From contig NZ_AP018823.1 in NCBI RefSeq assembly GCF_002217795.2, positions 2,852,001 through 2,916,000 of the forward strand: a stretch of DNA of 64,000 nucleotides, in the 5' to 3' direction. This DNA is from Aquitalea magnusonii. Lineage in GTDB: Bacteria; Pseudomonadota; Gammaproteobacteria; Burkholderiales; Chromobacteriaceae. The stretch's first letter is position 1, and each line of letters starts with the position of its first letter. Under the pieces are notes generated by a model. That model saw only the letters and a list, made by a program, of their open reading frames with translations. It searched no databases and had not been told where the DNA came from. The position numbers were made by a program, and so were the translations under genes. Below, piece after piece: positions 1 through 7,599 of the stretch.

Positions 1-1559
1 GCGCGCGCCAACAGATCGGCAATGGCGCTATCGTCCATGTCCGGGTATGCCGCCACCAGCGATTCGAGCGCGTCGTCGGGCGTCGCGCCGTCGCGGATCG
101 CCTGGATTACCGGCGCGAGCAGCTGCTCCATCCCAGTGTTGATCGCGTCGGCCGGAAGGTTGTCGGCGGCCGTGTCGAGCACGGCTTGGTCGGGATAAAC
201 CACCTCGCCCTGGGCATTGGTCAGTACGGCGTGGTATTGCAGGCTGGCGGCCGCCGTTTGCGCTGGTTTTGGCACCGGGCGTAGCTCCGGCGGCAGCGCC
301 ATTTCTGGACGCGGCGCGGTGAGCACCTCTTCGCCTTCCTGCGCCTGCGGGATGGCCAGCTTGTCGTGCACCCACTTCACCGGCACCTTGACCCCCAGCC
401 CAACCAAGTTTGGCAGTACCTCAGCGTACAGCTTCAGGTCTTCCGGCTTGCGAGTGTCGAACTCCAGGCGAGGCAGACGGCGCGGGTCCACCTGGCCGAA
501 GTTGAGCACCGCCATCGGGTACAGCAGGTCGCGGGTCAGCGTGCCCTCCAGTTGGCGCGCATCGCTCACCGTCAGATCGTGGCGCACCTCGTTGTGGACG
601 TTGCCGAGCGCGTTGGTCGACGACTTGCCGTCGGCCTGGCTGGTCAACGTGCCACCGAGGATCGCCTTGGACTGCGAGCGCTCGCACCAGCCAATCATCG
701 CCTCGAACGGCTCCTCGCTGCCCTGGGCGGCGTTCTGGAATTCGATCAGCATGCCATCCGGGATGATACCGGCCGCGTTGTGGCCGATCTCGGCCACCGC
801 GCGCAGCAGCGTCGCCTTCTCCTGGTTGGTCGCGCCGGCCGGGTACTTGCCGACCCGCAGCGGTAAGCCGTAGATCTCCAGGAACTCGGCCAGATCGCGC
901 ACCGAGTAGTTCTTGAACAGGTATGGCCACGCCAGCACGCGGTGCAGGCCGGCGCGGGTCAGGTAGCCGGACTTGGCCTTGTGCTTGTGGATGACCCAAC
1001 CGAACTTCCACGGCTCGGCCCCTTCGGTGCTGCCGTCGCGCAGGCGCAGCGCGTTGCCGTCATGCGGCAGCGTCTGGAACCAGCGCTGCGGCCGCTGGGT
1101 GAGGCTTTGCGGCAGCCAGTCGCTGCCGAGCCGCTGCCAGGCAATCTCCAGCGCGGAAAAGCCGTGGCCGATGCCATCCAGGCAGTCGAGCAGCACGTCG
1201 TCCCAATCCGGCAGATCGGTCAGCCACTCCTGTAGCTGCTCGGCCTGCTTCTTCTCGGCCGCACTGGCGTTGCGCGGCGGCGCGATACGCCAGTCGAGCG
1301 TCAGGATGGCGCGCTTGCGCTTGCTCATCTCGGCGAAGATGTGGGCGTCCTTTTCCTCCATGTCGGTGAACAGGTCGGCCTGGGCGGCCAGTTGGCCCTG
1401 CTCGGCCTCTTCCAGAATGTGGTGCAGCTTCTGCGGTGTCAGGCCGCGCGATGGGTGCTCCGCGAACTCGCGCGTCACCCAGCCGACACGGGCAGTCTGC
1501 GGTTCGGTCAACACTTCGCGCTGGATGGGGTTGCCGTGCTGATCAAGAATTTGCGGCAT
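1..1559 (-). CDS. Mu gp29-like portal protein (DUF935), 3' end beyond window
   Basis: The reading frame opens with MPQILDQHGNPIQREVLTEP, runs 519 codons without a stop and leaves the window at its left edge with LVAAYPDMDDSAIADLLAR, a typical DUF935 C-terminal stretch. DUF935 proteins are the portal (gp29) of Mu-like phages: a dodecameric ring at one capsid vertex through which DNA is pumped and to which the terminase docks. It lies 11 bp downstream of the large terminase gene, the order found in Mu (gp28 then gp29). Truncation is only by the window edge. Family assignment is confident from context and sequence style. Confidence 0.88.
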   Translation of the reverse strand, partial: MPQILDQHGNPIQREVLTEPQTARVGWVTREFAEHPSRGLTPQKLHHILEEAEQGQLAAQADLFTDMEEKDAHIFAEMSKRKRAILTLDWRIAPPRNASAAEKKQAEQLQEWLTDLPDWDDVLLDCLDGIGHGFSALEIAWQRLGSDWLPQSLTQRPQRWFQTLPHDGNALRLRDGSTEGAEPWKFGWVIHKHKAKSGYLTRAGLHRVLAWPYLFKNYSVRDLAEFLEIYGLPLRVGKYPAGATNQEKATLLRAVAEIGHNAAGIIPDGMLIEFQNAAQGSEEPFEAMIGWCERSQSKAILGGTLTSQADGKSSTNALGNVHNEVRHDLTVSDARQLEGTLTRDLLYPMAVLNFGQVDPRRLPRLEFDTRKPEDLKLYAEVLPNLVGLGVKVPVKWVHDKLAIPQAQEGEEVLTAPRPEMALPPELRPVPKPAQTAAASLQYHAVLTNAQGEVVYPDQAVLDTAADNLPADAINTGMEQLLAPVIQAIRDGATPDDALESLVAAYPDMDDSAIADLLAR

Positions 1560-1570
1560 ATTTGTCACTC

Positions 1571-3205
1571 CTACCACGCCCCGGCAGAGAAGCTGCCGAA
1601 GTCATCATCGGCACCGCTGGCACGCGGCACCGGGGTGTATTCGATCTGGCCGCCGCCGGACAACGCCCCGGCCCACAGCATGTGCAGGGCGTCGGGACCG
1701 TCGTCGTGGTCGGCCTTGGGGAAATGGCGCAGCTGCTCGATCAGCGTGTGCTGGCTCGGGTGCAGCCGGATCAGGCCGTTGGCCATGTGCGGCTGCAGTG
1801 TCTCGATGCGCAGCAGCTTGTCGCCGTGCGGATTGACCGCGCGGGCCGGTACCGGGATGCCACGCTGGGCCGAGCGCTTCACCAGTTCGGTGCGCATGAA
1901 CTCCTGGAACTGCACCGACTCGACCAGCCACAGCACGCAGCGGTACTCGGCCTGAAAGGCGATCACGTCTTCGATGATGCGGTCAGGCAGGCGCTTGCGG
2001 ATGCTGGCCTCGACCACATCCAGGATGCCGGTGTGGCGGTTGTAGCCGCCCACAAGGATGGCCGACGGGTCGCGGCTGGAGCCGGCCTTGCCGAGTGACG
2101 GGTCGCATGCACCGTAGAACACCCACTCGCGCAGCCGGTTCACCCAGAAGGTGATGCACTCGGCAAATGGGGCGTCATCGCCGGACAACGGGTCGTTCTG
2201 CTGTTCCGAGTCGAACGCGGCCTTGCCGTCACGCGCACGCTTGGTCATCAGCTTGTAGAAGGTGGTGCCGCCGGGCCAGCAGATCGCTACGCCCTTGTCC
2301 ATGTCCGGCCGGTGCGCCTGGTAGAACGCCTGCGCCTCCTCCTCGCCCTGGCCGAGCAGTATCTCGGTCCAGCGGTCCCACAGGTCCATGCGGTCTGGCC
2401 AGCGCTCGACAGCGCGGAACTTGGCGCTCTTCCACAGCGGGTTCTTGATCAGCCGAGCCAGCACCGAGTCGTAGTGCAGAATGGTGCCGATGATGAACAC
2501 GTCGAGGCTGTCGTCGGCCGGGCCGAGCGACAGCAGGCTCTTGGTGATCCAGCTCATCAGCTTGTCGCGCTGCTCCGGGCTGCGCACGTTCTCGTCGTTT
2601 TCGAGGTCATCGCCGATGACCAGGTCCGGACGGTGCGGGCCGTGGCGGCGGCCCCGGATCTTCTTGCCGGAGCCGAACACTTCAACCTTTACGTCGTTGG
2701 CCGTGACGATTGTGCCGACCTGCCACACCCGGCCGCGCCCGGTCGCCTCGGGGAAGTCCAGCACCAGCCGTGGATTGAACTCCAGCTCGGCCTTGATCGC
2801 CTCCAACATCGGCCATGCCTGTTCGATAGCGTCCATCACGATCAGCGGGTAGTGCTTGCGCCCGGTGACGATGCACCACAGGGTGCCGATCTGGGTGACG
2901 ATGGTTGACTTGGCGTGGCCACGCGGCGCGGCTACCGCGTCGTGGTCGCCGATGCCGTTGTCGACCACTTCCTGGAAGCGGTCGAACAGGTAGTCGTGAA
3001 CGGTAGCCGGGCTGTGTTTAACGTAGTGCGGGAAGTAGGTCTGCGCGAAGAAGCGGAAGCTGGCGAATGCCTGCAGCCGACGTTGATCACGCGCAGCCGG
3101 ATCGGGGTCGAAGTTGTCACACTCGGCGTCGATCTGGCGGCGGTATTCCGCCGCCAGCAGCGCGACGTCCTGCAGGAAGTCCTTTTTGCTGATCTTCTTG
3201 CTCAT
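1571..3205 (-). CDS. Phage terminase large subunit (Mu gp28-like)
   Basis: 544 residues, usual for Mu-like TerL. The N-terminal ATPase has a Walker A-like motif APRGHAKST (about 93-101) and Walker B LVIGDD followed by acidic residues (195-203). The C-terminal RNase H-like nuclease half has an acidic motif YGACDPSLG (Asp about 368) and a late DDGPDAL motif expected for the third metal-binding site. The enzyme cuts concatemeric or integrated phage DNA and drives ATP-powered packaging through the portal. It is followed by the portal gene and preceded by the small terminase genes, so one packaging operon is likely. The start codon lies 2 bp after the stop of the upstream small gene. Confidence 0.92.
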   Translation of the reverse strand: MSKKISKKDFLQDVALLAAEYRRQIDAECDNFDPDPAARDQRRLQAFASFRFFAQTYFPHYVKHSPATVHDYLFDRFQEVVDNGIGDHDAVAAPRGHAKSTIVTQIGTLWCIVTGRKHYPLIVMDAIEQAWPMLEAIKAELEFNPRLVLDFPEATGRGRVWQVGTIVTANDVKVEVFGSGKKIRGRRHGPHRPDLVIGDDLENDENVRSPEQRDKLMSWITKSLLSLGPADDSLDVFIIGTILHYDSVLARLIKNPLWKSAKFRAVERWPDRMDLWDRWTEILLGQGEEEAQAFYQAHRPDMDKGVAICWPGGTTFYKLMTKRARDGKAAFDSEQQNDPLSGDDAPFAECITFWVNRLREWVFYGACDPSLGKAGSSRDPSAILVGGYNRHTGILDVVEASIRKRLPDRIIEDVIAFQAEYRCVLWLVESVQFQEFMRTELVKRSAQRGIPVPARAVNPHGDKLLRIETLQPHMANGLIRLHPSQHTLIEQLRHFPKADHDDGPDALHMLWAGALSGGGQIEYTPVPRASGADDDFGSFSAGAW

Positions 3206-3207
3206 AC

Positions 3208-3390
3208 CTACGCCTTTGCCGCCAGTTCAGCACTTAGTAAGGCCAGCGCCAAATGGGCATGCCCTTCGGGGTAGGCCGCTAGTACCTCGCGTAGCTGTCG
3301 GTTGGCTTCGTCGACCTTCAGCCTGTCTTCGTCTGGTAGATCGGCTATGGTGCCCTTGATCAGCAACAGGGTAAGTTGGTCTTGCGTCAT
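3208..3390 (-). CDS. Small phage protein, 60 aa, unknown function
   Basis: A 60-residue frame beginning MTQDQLTLLLIKGTIADLPD, ending in SAELAAKA, rich in Leu and acidic residues and probably helical. The chosen ATG has GAGGA four bases upstream; an in-frame ATG 15 bases earlier lacks a ribosome-binding site. It fills the gap between the two terminase genes with almost no spacing on either side. Similar-sized proteins sit at this position in other Mu-like phages, but I cannot name a function. No transmembrane segment or metal-binding motif is visible. Confidence 0.72.
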   Translation of the reverse strand: MTQDQLTLLLIKGTIADLPDEDRLKVDEANRQLREVLAAYPEGHAHLALALLSAELAAKA

Positions 3391-3397
3391 CGCGTCC

Positions 3398-3898
3398 TCA
3401 GCCATAGGTCTTGGCCAGCTCTTCGCCGAACGGTTCCAGTACCTCGACGAACGCCTGGGCGTGCTTGGGGTACTTCTCCCGGATAAAGGTCGCCAACTTC
3501 TGCACCACGTCCATCGCGGTGGCCAGCTGGCTGGTTTCCGGTAGTACCTTGCGGCTGGCGGCCACGGTCTTGTTGAAGCTGTCGGCCAGGCTGGCCAGCA
3601 TCTGCACCTTGGTCTCGGCCTTGATGTCCGGGTTGGCATTCAGCGTGTCCATCGTCGCCTGGTACTGCGTCAAAAATCCCGCTAAAGCCGCTCGGGCGAT
3701 GCTCTCGATACCATCACCAGACAGAATGGCCGCAGCACGAAACTTGTCCCAGTCGTCGCCTTCATCCATCGCCTCGCGCTTCCAGCGGCTGGCGGTAGAC
3801 ATGGACACGCCACACTGCAGCGCCGCCATTTCCAGCCCGATGCGGTCGAACACGTACAGGCGGCGGACCTTGTCGCGGGTTTCCGGGGAGTGCGCCAT
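3398..3898 (-). CDS. DUF1804 protein, probable terminase small subunit (Mu gp27-like)
   Basis: 166 residues. The N-terminus (about 8-45) is a helix-turn-helix with RRLYVFDRIGLEMAALQCG followed by a second helix containing STASRWKREA, then a helical body. This is the DUF1804 pattern of Mu-like phages, thought to be the DNA-recognition (small) terminase subunit. It directly precedes the large subunit, separated only by the 60-residue gene, which supports that role. The function is inferred from family and position; no enzymatic motif is expected. Confidence 0.82.
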   Translation of the reverse strand: MAHSPETRDKVRRLYVFDRIGLEMAALQCGVSMSTASRWKREAMDEGDDWDKFRAAAILSGDGIESIARAALAGFLTQYQATMDTLNANPDIKAETKVQMLASLADSFNKTVAASRKVLPETSQLATAMDVVQKLATFIREKYPKHAQAFVEVLEPFGEELAKTYG

Positions 3899-4123
3899 TT
3901 ACAGCAGCGCCCGCTTGACCATCTCGACCGCCAGTGCAGTGCCGACGGCGACGATGCCGCCACTGATGGCCCCCGCCTTGGCCGCCTGCTGCTCGACATG
4001 GCGCAGTCGCGCGTCCATCGCATCCAGCCGAACGTTCTGCTTGGCCTGGCTGTCCACGATCATGTCCAGCTTGCCTTCGATGCGCCCCAGGGCGCGGGTC
4101 AGTTCGTTGTTGTCGCCGCTCAT
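3899..4123 (-). CDS. Small tail-anchored phage membrane protein, XhlA-like
   Basis: 74 residues from the ATG that follows AAGGAG with 7-base spacing; an in-frame upstream ATG would add 11 residues without a better site. Layout: an N-terminal coiled-coil-like stretch (LGRIEGKLDMIVDSQ, DARLRHVEQQ) and one hydrophobic segment near the C-terminus (AGAISGGIVAVGTALAVEMV). This is the layout of hemolysin XhlA/holin-accessory proteins found in Mu-like phages. It is inserted between the DksA-like and small terminase genes and its first codon overlaps the previous stop by 4 bp. A role in lysis or membrane association is inference. Confidence 0.7.
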   Translation of the reverse strand: MSGDNNELTRALGRIEGKLDMIVDSQAKQNVRLDAMDARLRHVEQQAAKAGAISGGIVAVGTALAVEMVKRALL

Positions 4124-4332
4124 CGGGCGCTCCTTTTCTCGTGTTCGTTTTGGCAATCAATGCAACGGGTGCAGCCGGGGACACACAGGCGGCGTCTCTC
4201 TGGGATAGGCTCCCCGCAGTCATTGCAGTGACTGAAACTGGAGCCGGCTTGCTGTTTGGCGGCATGCCTGGCCAGCGCCTCCTCACGCTGGCGCTGCTCC
4301 AGCTCCTGGGCACGGTCAAACATGTCGGTCAC
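4120..4332 (-). CDS. TraR/DksA-type zinc-finger protein
   Basis: 70 residues starting at a GTG that overlaps the preceding stop as GTGA and lies 8 bases after GGAGG; the next Met is three codons in. The C-terminal half has the TraR/DksA zinc finger: CNDCGEPIPERRRL followed by CTRCIDCQ. Small TraR-like proteins bind the secondary channel of RNA polymerase and can mimic DksA plus ppGpp; most transposable phages carry one. It may bias transcription toward phage late genes, which is inference. The N-terminus (FDRAQELEQRQREEALAR) fits the short helical region of this family. Confidence 0.85.
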   Translation of the reverse strand: MTDMFDRAQELEQRQREEALARHAAKQQAGSSFSHCNDCGEPIPERRRLCVPGCTRCIDCQNEHEKRSAR

Positions 4333-4922
4333 GGCTGCACCTCCGAAGTGGCCTCGGTATGCAGCCGGATGTAGGCACTCAGCTGGGCGTCGAGCTGCTG
4401 ACACCACTGGCCGTAGTCGGCAGCGTGTTCAAGGAGGTCGGCTGGCGATAGCCCGGCTTCGGTGCCGGCGGCCGCAGCGGCTTCACCAGCATGTCCGGCG
4501 TCGGCTGCGGGCAGATCAGCTTCACCGCTGGCGGTGTAGCCGAGGAACTGTCGATAGAGGCGCAGGCTGTCAGGGCCAAGGCCAGTAAAACGGGGGCCAT
4601 CAGTGTGGGTCGCATCGGAAATCCTTTGCTTGAGTTGGCGTTGCGTCACTTCCAGTTGCTGCTTGGTTTGCAACAGCTCCCAGCCCACCTTGTGCGCCTG
4701 TTCGTTGAGGCGTTGATAGGCTTCCTGGGCGACCGCCTGTTCGGTCAGGCGCTGCTCGGTAAGGCGCAGCAACTGGCGGGTGTGATCGGCGTCGGCGGTG
4801 GACAGCTTGACGGTGTACAGGTTGGCCGCGCGCTGATAGCCAAACTGCTCTGCGCCATACAGGGCCGCGCCGGCCAGCGCGGTGATAAGAAGGGGCTTTA
4901 CCCACCACGGTAGGACGTTCAT
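4329..4922 (-). CDS. Rz-like inner-membrane spanin
   Basis: 197 residues. A single N-terminal transmembrane segment (about 8-28, PLLITALAGAALYGAEQFGY) is followed by a long charged helical region rich in Gln, Leu and Thr (about 40-110) that would cross the periplasm as a coiled coil. An out-of-frame lipoprotein gene is nested inside it, the classic Rz/Rz1 arrangement. Together they fuse inner and outer membranes in the last step of host lysis. The start ATG overlaps the preceding stop (ATGA). It sits with the endolysin and holin-like genes. At 197 residues it is longer than lambda Rz (about 150). Confidence 0.82.
   Translation of the reverse strand: MNVLPWWVKPLLITALAGAALYGAEQFGYQRAANLYTVKLSTADADHTRQLLRLTEQRLTEQAVAQEAYQRLNEQAHKVGWELLQTKQQLEVTQRQLKQRISDATHTDGPRFTGLGPDSLRLYRQFLGYTASGEADLPAADAGHAGEAAAAAGTEAGLSPADLLEHAADYGQWCQQLDAQLSAYIRLHTEATSEVQP
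4379..4615 (-). CDS. Rz1-like outer-membrane lipoprotein spanin, nested in Rz
   Basis: 78 residues read in a different frame wholly within the Rz-like gene. The N-terminus MRPTLMAPVLLALALTACAS is a lipoprotein signal peptide with lipobox LTAC (Cys18). The mature part is short and proline-rich (CPQPTPDMLVKPLRPPAPKP), as in Rz1 proteins. It would be lipidated, anchored in the outer membrane and bind the periplasmic end of the inner-membrane spanin. The nested position plus a perfect lipobox make this a real gene rather than a shadow frame. Confidence 0.85.
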   Translation of the reverse strand: MRPTLMAPVLLALALTACASIDSSSATPPAVKLICPQPTPDMLVKPLRPPAPKPGYRQPTSLNTLPTTASGVSSSTPS

Positions 4923-5146
4923 CGGCGGCTCCTTTGGCGATTGCGACGTTTACGGGCAGCACGCTTGATCGCTGCCGCCCCGGTCTTGCCGTGGCGCGGA
5001 ACCGGCCAGCTGCGGTACAGCGGTGCGATCCAGGGCAAGGAGGCGGGACGCGCCGGGCTAGACCGCTTGGTCAATGCGGGCTGTTCGGCGGCCGGTACGA
5101 ACAGGCAGCACAGCCAGCTCAGCAGGCGCTTCAGACGGTTAAGCAT
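4919..5146 (-). CDS. Small basic phage protein of the lysis region, unknown
   Basis: 75 residues: a hydrophobic, cysteine-containing N-terminus (LKRLLSWLCCLFVPAAEQP) and a strongly basic C-terminus (KRAARKRRNRQRSRR). Its stop overlaps the start of the Rz-like gene (ATGA) and its start overlaps the end of the holin-like gene by 8 bp, so it is almost certainly translated as part of the lysis operon. Function is unknown; one membrane-associated helix with a cytoplasmic basic tail could suit a holin partner, but that is a guess. Confidence 0.6.
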   Translation of the reverse strand: MLNRLKRLLSWLCCLFVPAAEQPALTKRSSPARPASLPWIAPLYRSWPVPRHGKTGAAAIKRAARKRRNRQRSRR

Positions 5147-5366
5147 TGCTCGCCCCCTTGCCGCGCCAAGCGGCGATCAGGCGCAGGGCGGCAGCGTAAC
5201 CGCCGACCAGGCCGAGGTAGATCAGCCAGGTGTCGGTCGTGAGGGTGTCTTTCACGCCTTGGTACACGAACATGCCGGTTGCCGTGGCGCAGGCCACGTT
5301 GGCCCACAGCTTGGTGTGGCTCATGCGCCCGGTATCCGGGTTGGAGATCAGATCGGCCAGGCGCAT
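5139..5366 (-). CDS. Holin-like small membrane protein (DUF2644-like)
   Basis: 75 residues with two predicted membrane segments, around KLWANVACATATGMFVYQGV and WLIYLGLVGGYAAALRLIAA, and a basic C-terminus. It lies immediately downstream of the endolysin (TGATG junction), where Mu-like phages place their holin. The opening RLADLISNPDTGRMSHTKLW resembles DUF2644-type phage proteins as I recall them. The start is either this ATG or the GTG one codon earlier; both have AAGGGG upstream. The holin role is inferred from topology and position. Confidence 0.72.
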   Translation of the reverse strand: MRLADLISNPDTGRMSHTKLWANVACATATGMFVYQGVKDTLTTDTWLIYLGLVGGYAAALRLIAAWRGKGASNA

Positions 5367-5773
5367 CACTGATACCCCTTGGCCAGTTCGAAGTGCGGGA
5401 ACTCACGGAACGGCGCGTTGGGGCGGCCATACCAGTTCAGGCCCAGACCTGTGCCGATCTTGCCCATCACCTGCCAGTGCGGATGGCTGGCATCCCACAT
5501 CGGCTTGCCGCCAACCAGCGGCACCACGTCAAAGGCGCGGGCGGCCGGTTTATCCTTGATGGTGAAGTTATGCGCGGACTGGCCGGCTCGGGCGTTGGTC
5601 ACGCGCGGGCCGGGCTTGGTACGGCCTTGGGCATACAGTTCGTCCTGCTCCTGGCCGGAACGGTAGGTACAAGTAATCAGTGCATCGACGCCGGCATCCT
5701 GGCACTGCCGAAGGAAGGCATTGCAGAGCGGTTGCAGGTCGGGGTGAAGGTCTTCGATTCGGCGGCTGGCCAT
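5366..5773 (-). CDS. Endolysin: M15-family D,D-/L,D-peptidase
   Basis: 135 residues. Zinc-binding motifs of VanY/phage L-alanyl-D-glutamate peptidases are visible: the Ser-Ala-His block (GQSAHNFT, about 63-70), an Asp in AFDVVPL (about 80) and a C-terminal His in FPHFEL. TYRSGQEQDELYAQGRT is the conserved substrate-side helix. It would cleave peptidoglycan stem peptides to release phage. No signal peptide is present, so release depends on the neighbouring holin-like protein. Stop and start overlap with the holin-like gene indicate translational coupling. Confidence 0.9.
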   Translation of the reverse strand: MASRRIEDLHPDLQPLCNAFLRQCQDAGVDALITCTYRSGQEQDELYAQGRTKPGPRVTNARAGQSAHNFTIKDKPAARAFDVVPLVGGKPMWDASHPHWQVMGKIGTGLGLNWYGRPNAPFREFPHFELAKGYQ

Positions 5774-5812
5774 GACGGCATCCTGTGGAATGGAACACCG
5801 CCAGAATAAGAA

Positions 5813-5832
5813 AACGCCCCGATTGGGGCGTT
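5813..5832 (-). terminator. Intrinsic terminator behind the secreted-protein moron gene
   Basis: An 8-bp perfect stem (AACGCCCC / GGGGCGTT) with a 4-base loop, followed on the minus strand by TTTTC and a T-rich run. It lies 22 bp past the stop of the minus-strand gene at 5854-6213 and before the endolysin start, so it isolates that gene from the lysis operon. Confidence 0.78.
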
Positions 5833-5853
5833 ATGATGGGTTTCAGTTAGTTG

Positions 5854-6213
5854 TTACTTTGCAGACACTTGTTTGATAAGCCGTTTTGCTAGTAGCCATG
5901 CTGCTTCACTCTGATCAGGGCTCAACTTACTGCAATACGTCCATTCATTCGAGTAGTCTCCAGTTTGGACTTTAGGATTGGTCGATACTGCGATAACGCG
6001 ATACCACGCACAGGCATCTACAGGTTTTTTGGCAATGAAATTTGGTGACTGAGGCGTTCCCCAACCTGTTGCATAGCTATATGCTAAATTTCGTTGTGCT
6101 TGGTAGTCACCTCGCATTGCTTCTTGCTTCATTGCGGCTTCAGTTGCGGCACAAGCAGCGGTCGATACCAATGCCACTAGGAGTAAAGTTACGATTTGCA
6201 TAAATTTAATCAT
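5854..6213 (-). CDS. Secreted Sel1-like small protein, probable phage moron
   Basis: 119 residues. The N-terminus MIKFMQIVTLLLVALVSTAA continues to CAATEA and is a clear Sec signal peptide, so the mature protein is periplasmic or secreted. The mature part has one Sel1-like unit (AMRGDYQAQRNLAYSYATGW ... ACAWYRVIA) and two further cysteines that could form a disulfide. The gene is visibly more AT-rich than the rest of the prophage and has its own terminator, between mor and the endolysin. That is the signature of a moron expressed from the lysogen. A host-envelope or superinfection role is possible but not shown. Confidence 0.75.
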   Translation of the reverse strand: MIKFMQIVTLLLVALVSTAACAATEAAMKQEAMRGDYQAQRNLAYSYATGWGTPQSPNFIAKKPVDACAWYRVIAVSTNPKVQTGDYSNEWTYCSKLSPDQSEAAWLLAKRLIKQVSAK

Positions 6214-6247
6214 TTCCTCATCCTTTTTGTTTAATCACCACTGAATG

Positions 6248-6679
6248 TTAAAACAGTACTTCCTGCCGTGTCTCGCTAACCTGATCGGCTTTTTTCAGTA
6301 CCATCCAAACGTTTCGCTCAGTCATCTGGTATCGCCTGGCCAATTGGTTTACAGCATAGACAGCTGGATGCTCACGAGTTTCTTGGTCAAATTCGGCACG
6401 GATCATGCGGTCGCGAACTTCGCGCATCGCTACTGCGCAGCGGGGAATCGATAACACCTCCCCACCGAAATGGCGCGTCATTACATTTGCGGCATCAACA
6501 CCAACCACCTCTGCCAATGCCTCGTAGCGGATTTGACCATCACGGCGCTTGTTCTTGGAAATCGGAAACGTAGTACCGCCCCAGGATTCAATCAGTTTCA
6601 GTGCTTTGGGAAGACCGATCAGGTCGGCAATCAGCTGCGCCATCTCTGGCAACAGGTGCTGCACGTTTTCCAGTTTCAT
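6248..6679 (-). CDS. mor: Mor-family middle-operon transcription activator
   Basis: 143 residues from the Met that follows AAGGAA with 7-base spacing. The N-terminal dimerisation part (LPEMAQLIADLIGLPKALKL, then ESWGGTTFPI) and the C-terminal helix-turn-helix (VNQLARRYQMTERNVWMVLK) match the Mor/C family of Mu, which activates middle and late promoters by recruiting RNA polymerase. Its ATG overlaps the gemA stop by 4 bp, the same gp16-gp17 order as Mu. Mor binds as a dimer downstream of the early operon; its target promoter here would lie toward the lysis genes. Confidence 0.9.
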   Translation of the reverse strand: MKLENVQHLLPEMAQLIADLIGLPKALKLIESWGGTTFPISKNKRRDGQIRYEALAEVVGVDAANVMTRHFGGEVLSIPRCAVAMREVRDRMIRAEFDQETREHPAVYAVNQLARRYQMTERNVWMVLKKADQVSETRQEVLF

Positions 6680-7086
6680 CCCAAGTTCCTTCCGTGTCGT
6701 TTTGCATCGTAGGTCAGTGCCGCCACAAGCCTCACCAGTTGATCCGCGTCCAGCCAATCCGTCTTGTCCACGCCAAACATGCGCTTGGCCATCGCATCGG
6801 CGTAGCTCCAGGGCCGTTTGGCCTCTGCCAGCAGCGCCTCGACTTTGCCAATCAGCGCCTTGCGGCCTCGGCCCACACTGGGCTTCTTGCCGGCCTGCGC
6901 GGCAGCCTTTGGCTTCCAGCCGCAGCGCTGCAGGTGCGCCAGCACCTTGGTCACGCCGGCATCGGTCAGATCTTTGCTCGATGAGACGCCGGCAATGCTC
7001 TGCAACATGGCGCGGTAGGTTTCGTCATCAATCGCTAGCTCTTTCTTGGCGATGTGTATCTTGGCCAGGGCGGGATTGCGGCTCAT
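6676..7086 (-). CDS. gemA: GemA-like regulatory protein (DUF1018, Mu gp16)
   Basis: 136 residues. The start MSRNPALAKIHIAKKELAID followed by DETYRAML is the hallmark of the GemA/DUF1018 family, with a second conserved part near the C-terminus (WSYADAMAKRMFGVDKTDWL). In Mu, GemA modulates host gene expression and DNA topology during early lytic growth. Position directly before mor is conserved. The mechanism here is known only from the family. Confidence 0.88.
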   Translation of the reverse strand: MSRNPALAKIHIAKKELAIDDETYRAMLQSIAGVSSSKDLTDAGVTKVLAHLQRCGWKPKAAAQAGKKPSVGRGRKALIGKVEALLAEAKRPWSYADAMAKRMFGVDKTDWLDADQLVRLVAALTYDAKRHGRNLG

Positions 7087-7112
7087 TTGTCACTCCGTTA
7101 AAACACGTTGCG

Positions 7113-7132
7113 GAGCCTGCTTTAACAGGCTC
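7113..7132. other. Intergenic hairpin upstream of gemA
   Basis: A 7-bp perfect inverted repeat (GAGCCTG / CAGGCTC) with a 6-base loop lies in the 57-bp gap between gemA and the upstream gene. No T-run follows on the minus strand, so it is not a standard terminator. It could be an RNA-processing or attenuation element. Confidence 0.4.
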
Positions 7133-7143
7133 GACACCGGGTT

Positions 7144-7599
7144 CTATTCCTCTACAAAAGCGGTTTTTGTCTCTGTTTTCTCAGCCAGCTCGACGCTATC
7201 GCAGACCTTGCACAGATGACCGATGGCCGCTTTTCCGCTGGACCAGTCCGGCAGATACAGGGTTACCGAGCCATTGATGTACTTGTCTTTTTGCACCCAG
7301 CGCTTGCCGAGCTTTTTTTCAAGCTCCTTGCGCTTTACCGGACTAACATTCGGTCTCACTGACTTGCGCAAGAATTTCTGCTCTGGGCACGGGGTGTCAC
7401 CCTGCGCCCATTTGTAGTCGAGTACCCCATCAATGAAGGTGCAGACCCTGTAAGTCATGCCTTTGCTGCTGCGGCGGACCTCAAGCGTGATCCGCCGACC
7501 ATCACACATCAGATCGGCTCTTCCCCATGGGAAGGACAGATCCGAAATGAGCTTTTCCTTTTGCGCTGCTGTCAGCTTCTTCACGGCTTGCTGATTCAT
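7144..7599 (-). CDS. Phage early-region protein, 151 aa, unknown
   Basis: 151 residues opening MNQQAVKKLTAAQKEKLISD. The middle is basic (SPVKRKELEKKLGKRW) and the protein has a CxxC (LCKVCDSVEL, near residue 130) plus other scattered cysteines, so a small zinc or nucleic-acid-binding fold is possible. Its ATG overlaps the preceding stop by one base. I do not recognise the family. It belongs to the block of small genes between B and gemA that in Mu modulates host functions and is dispensable in the laboratory. Confidence 0.68.
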   Translation of the reverse strand: MNQQAVKKLTAAQKEKLISDLSFPWGRADLMCDGRRITLEVRRSSKGMTYRVCTFIDGVLDYKWAQGDTPCPEQKFLRKSVRPNVSPVKRKELEKKLGKRWVQKDKYINGSVTLYLPDWSSGKAAIGHLCKVCDSVELAEKTETKTAFVEE

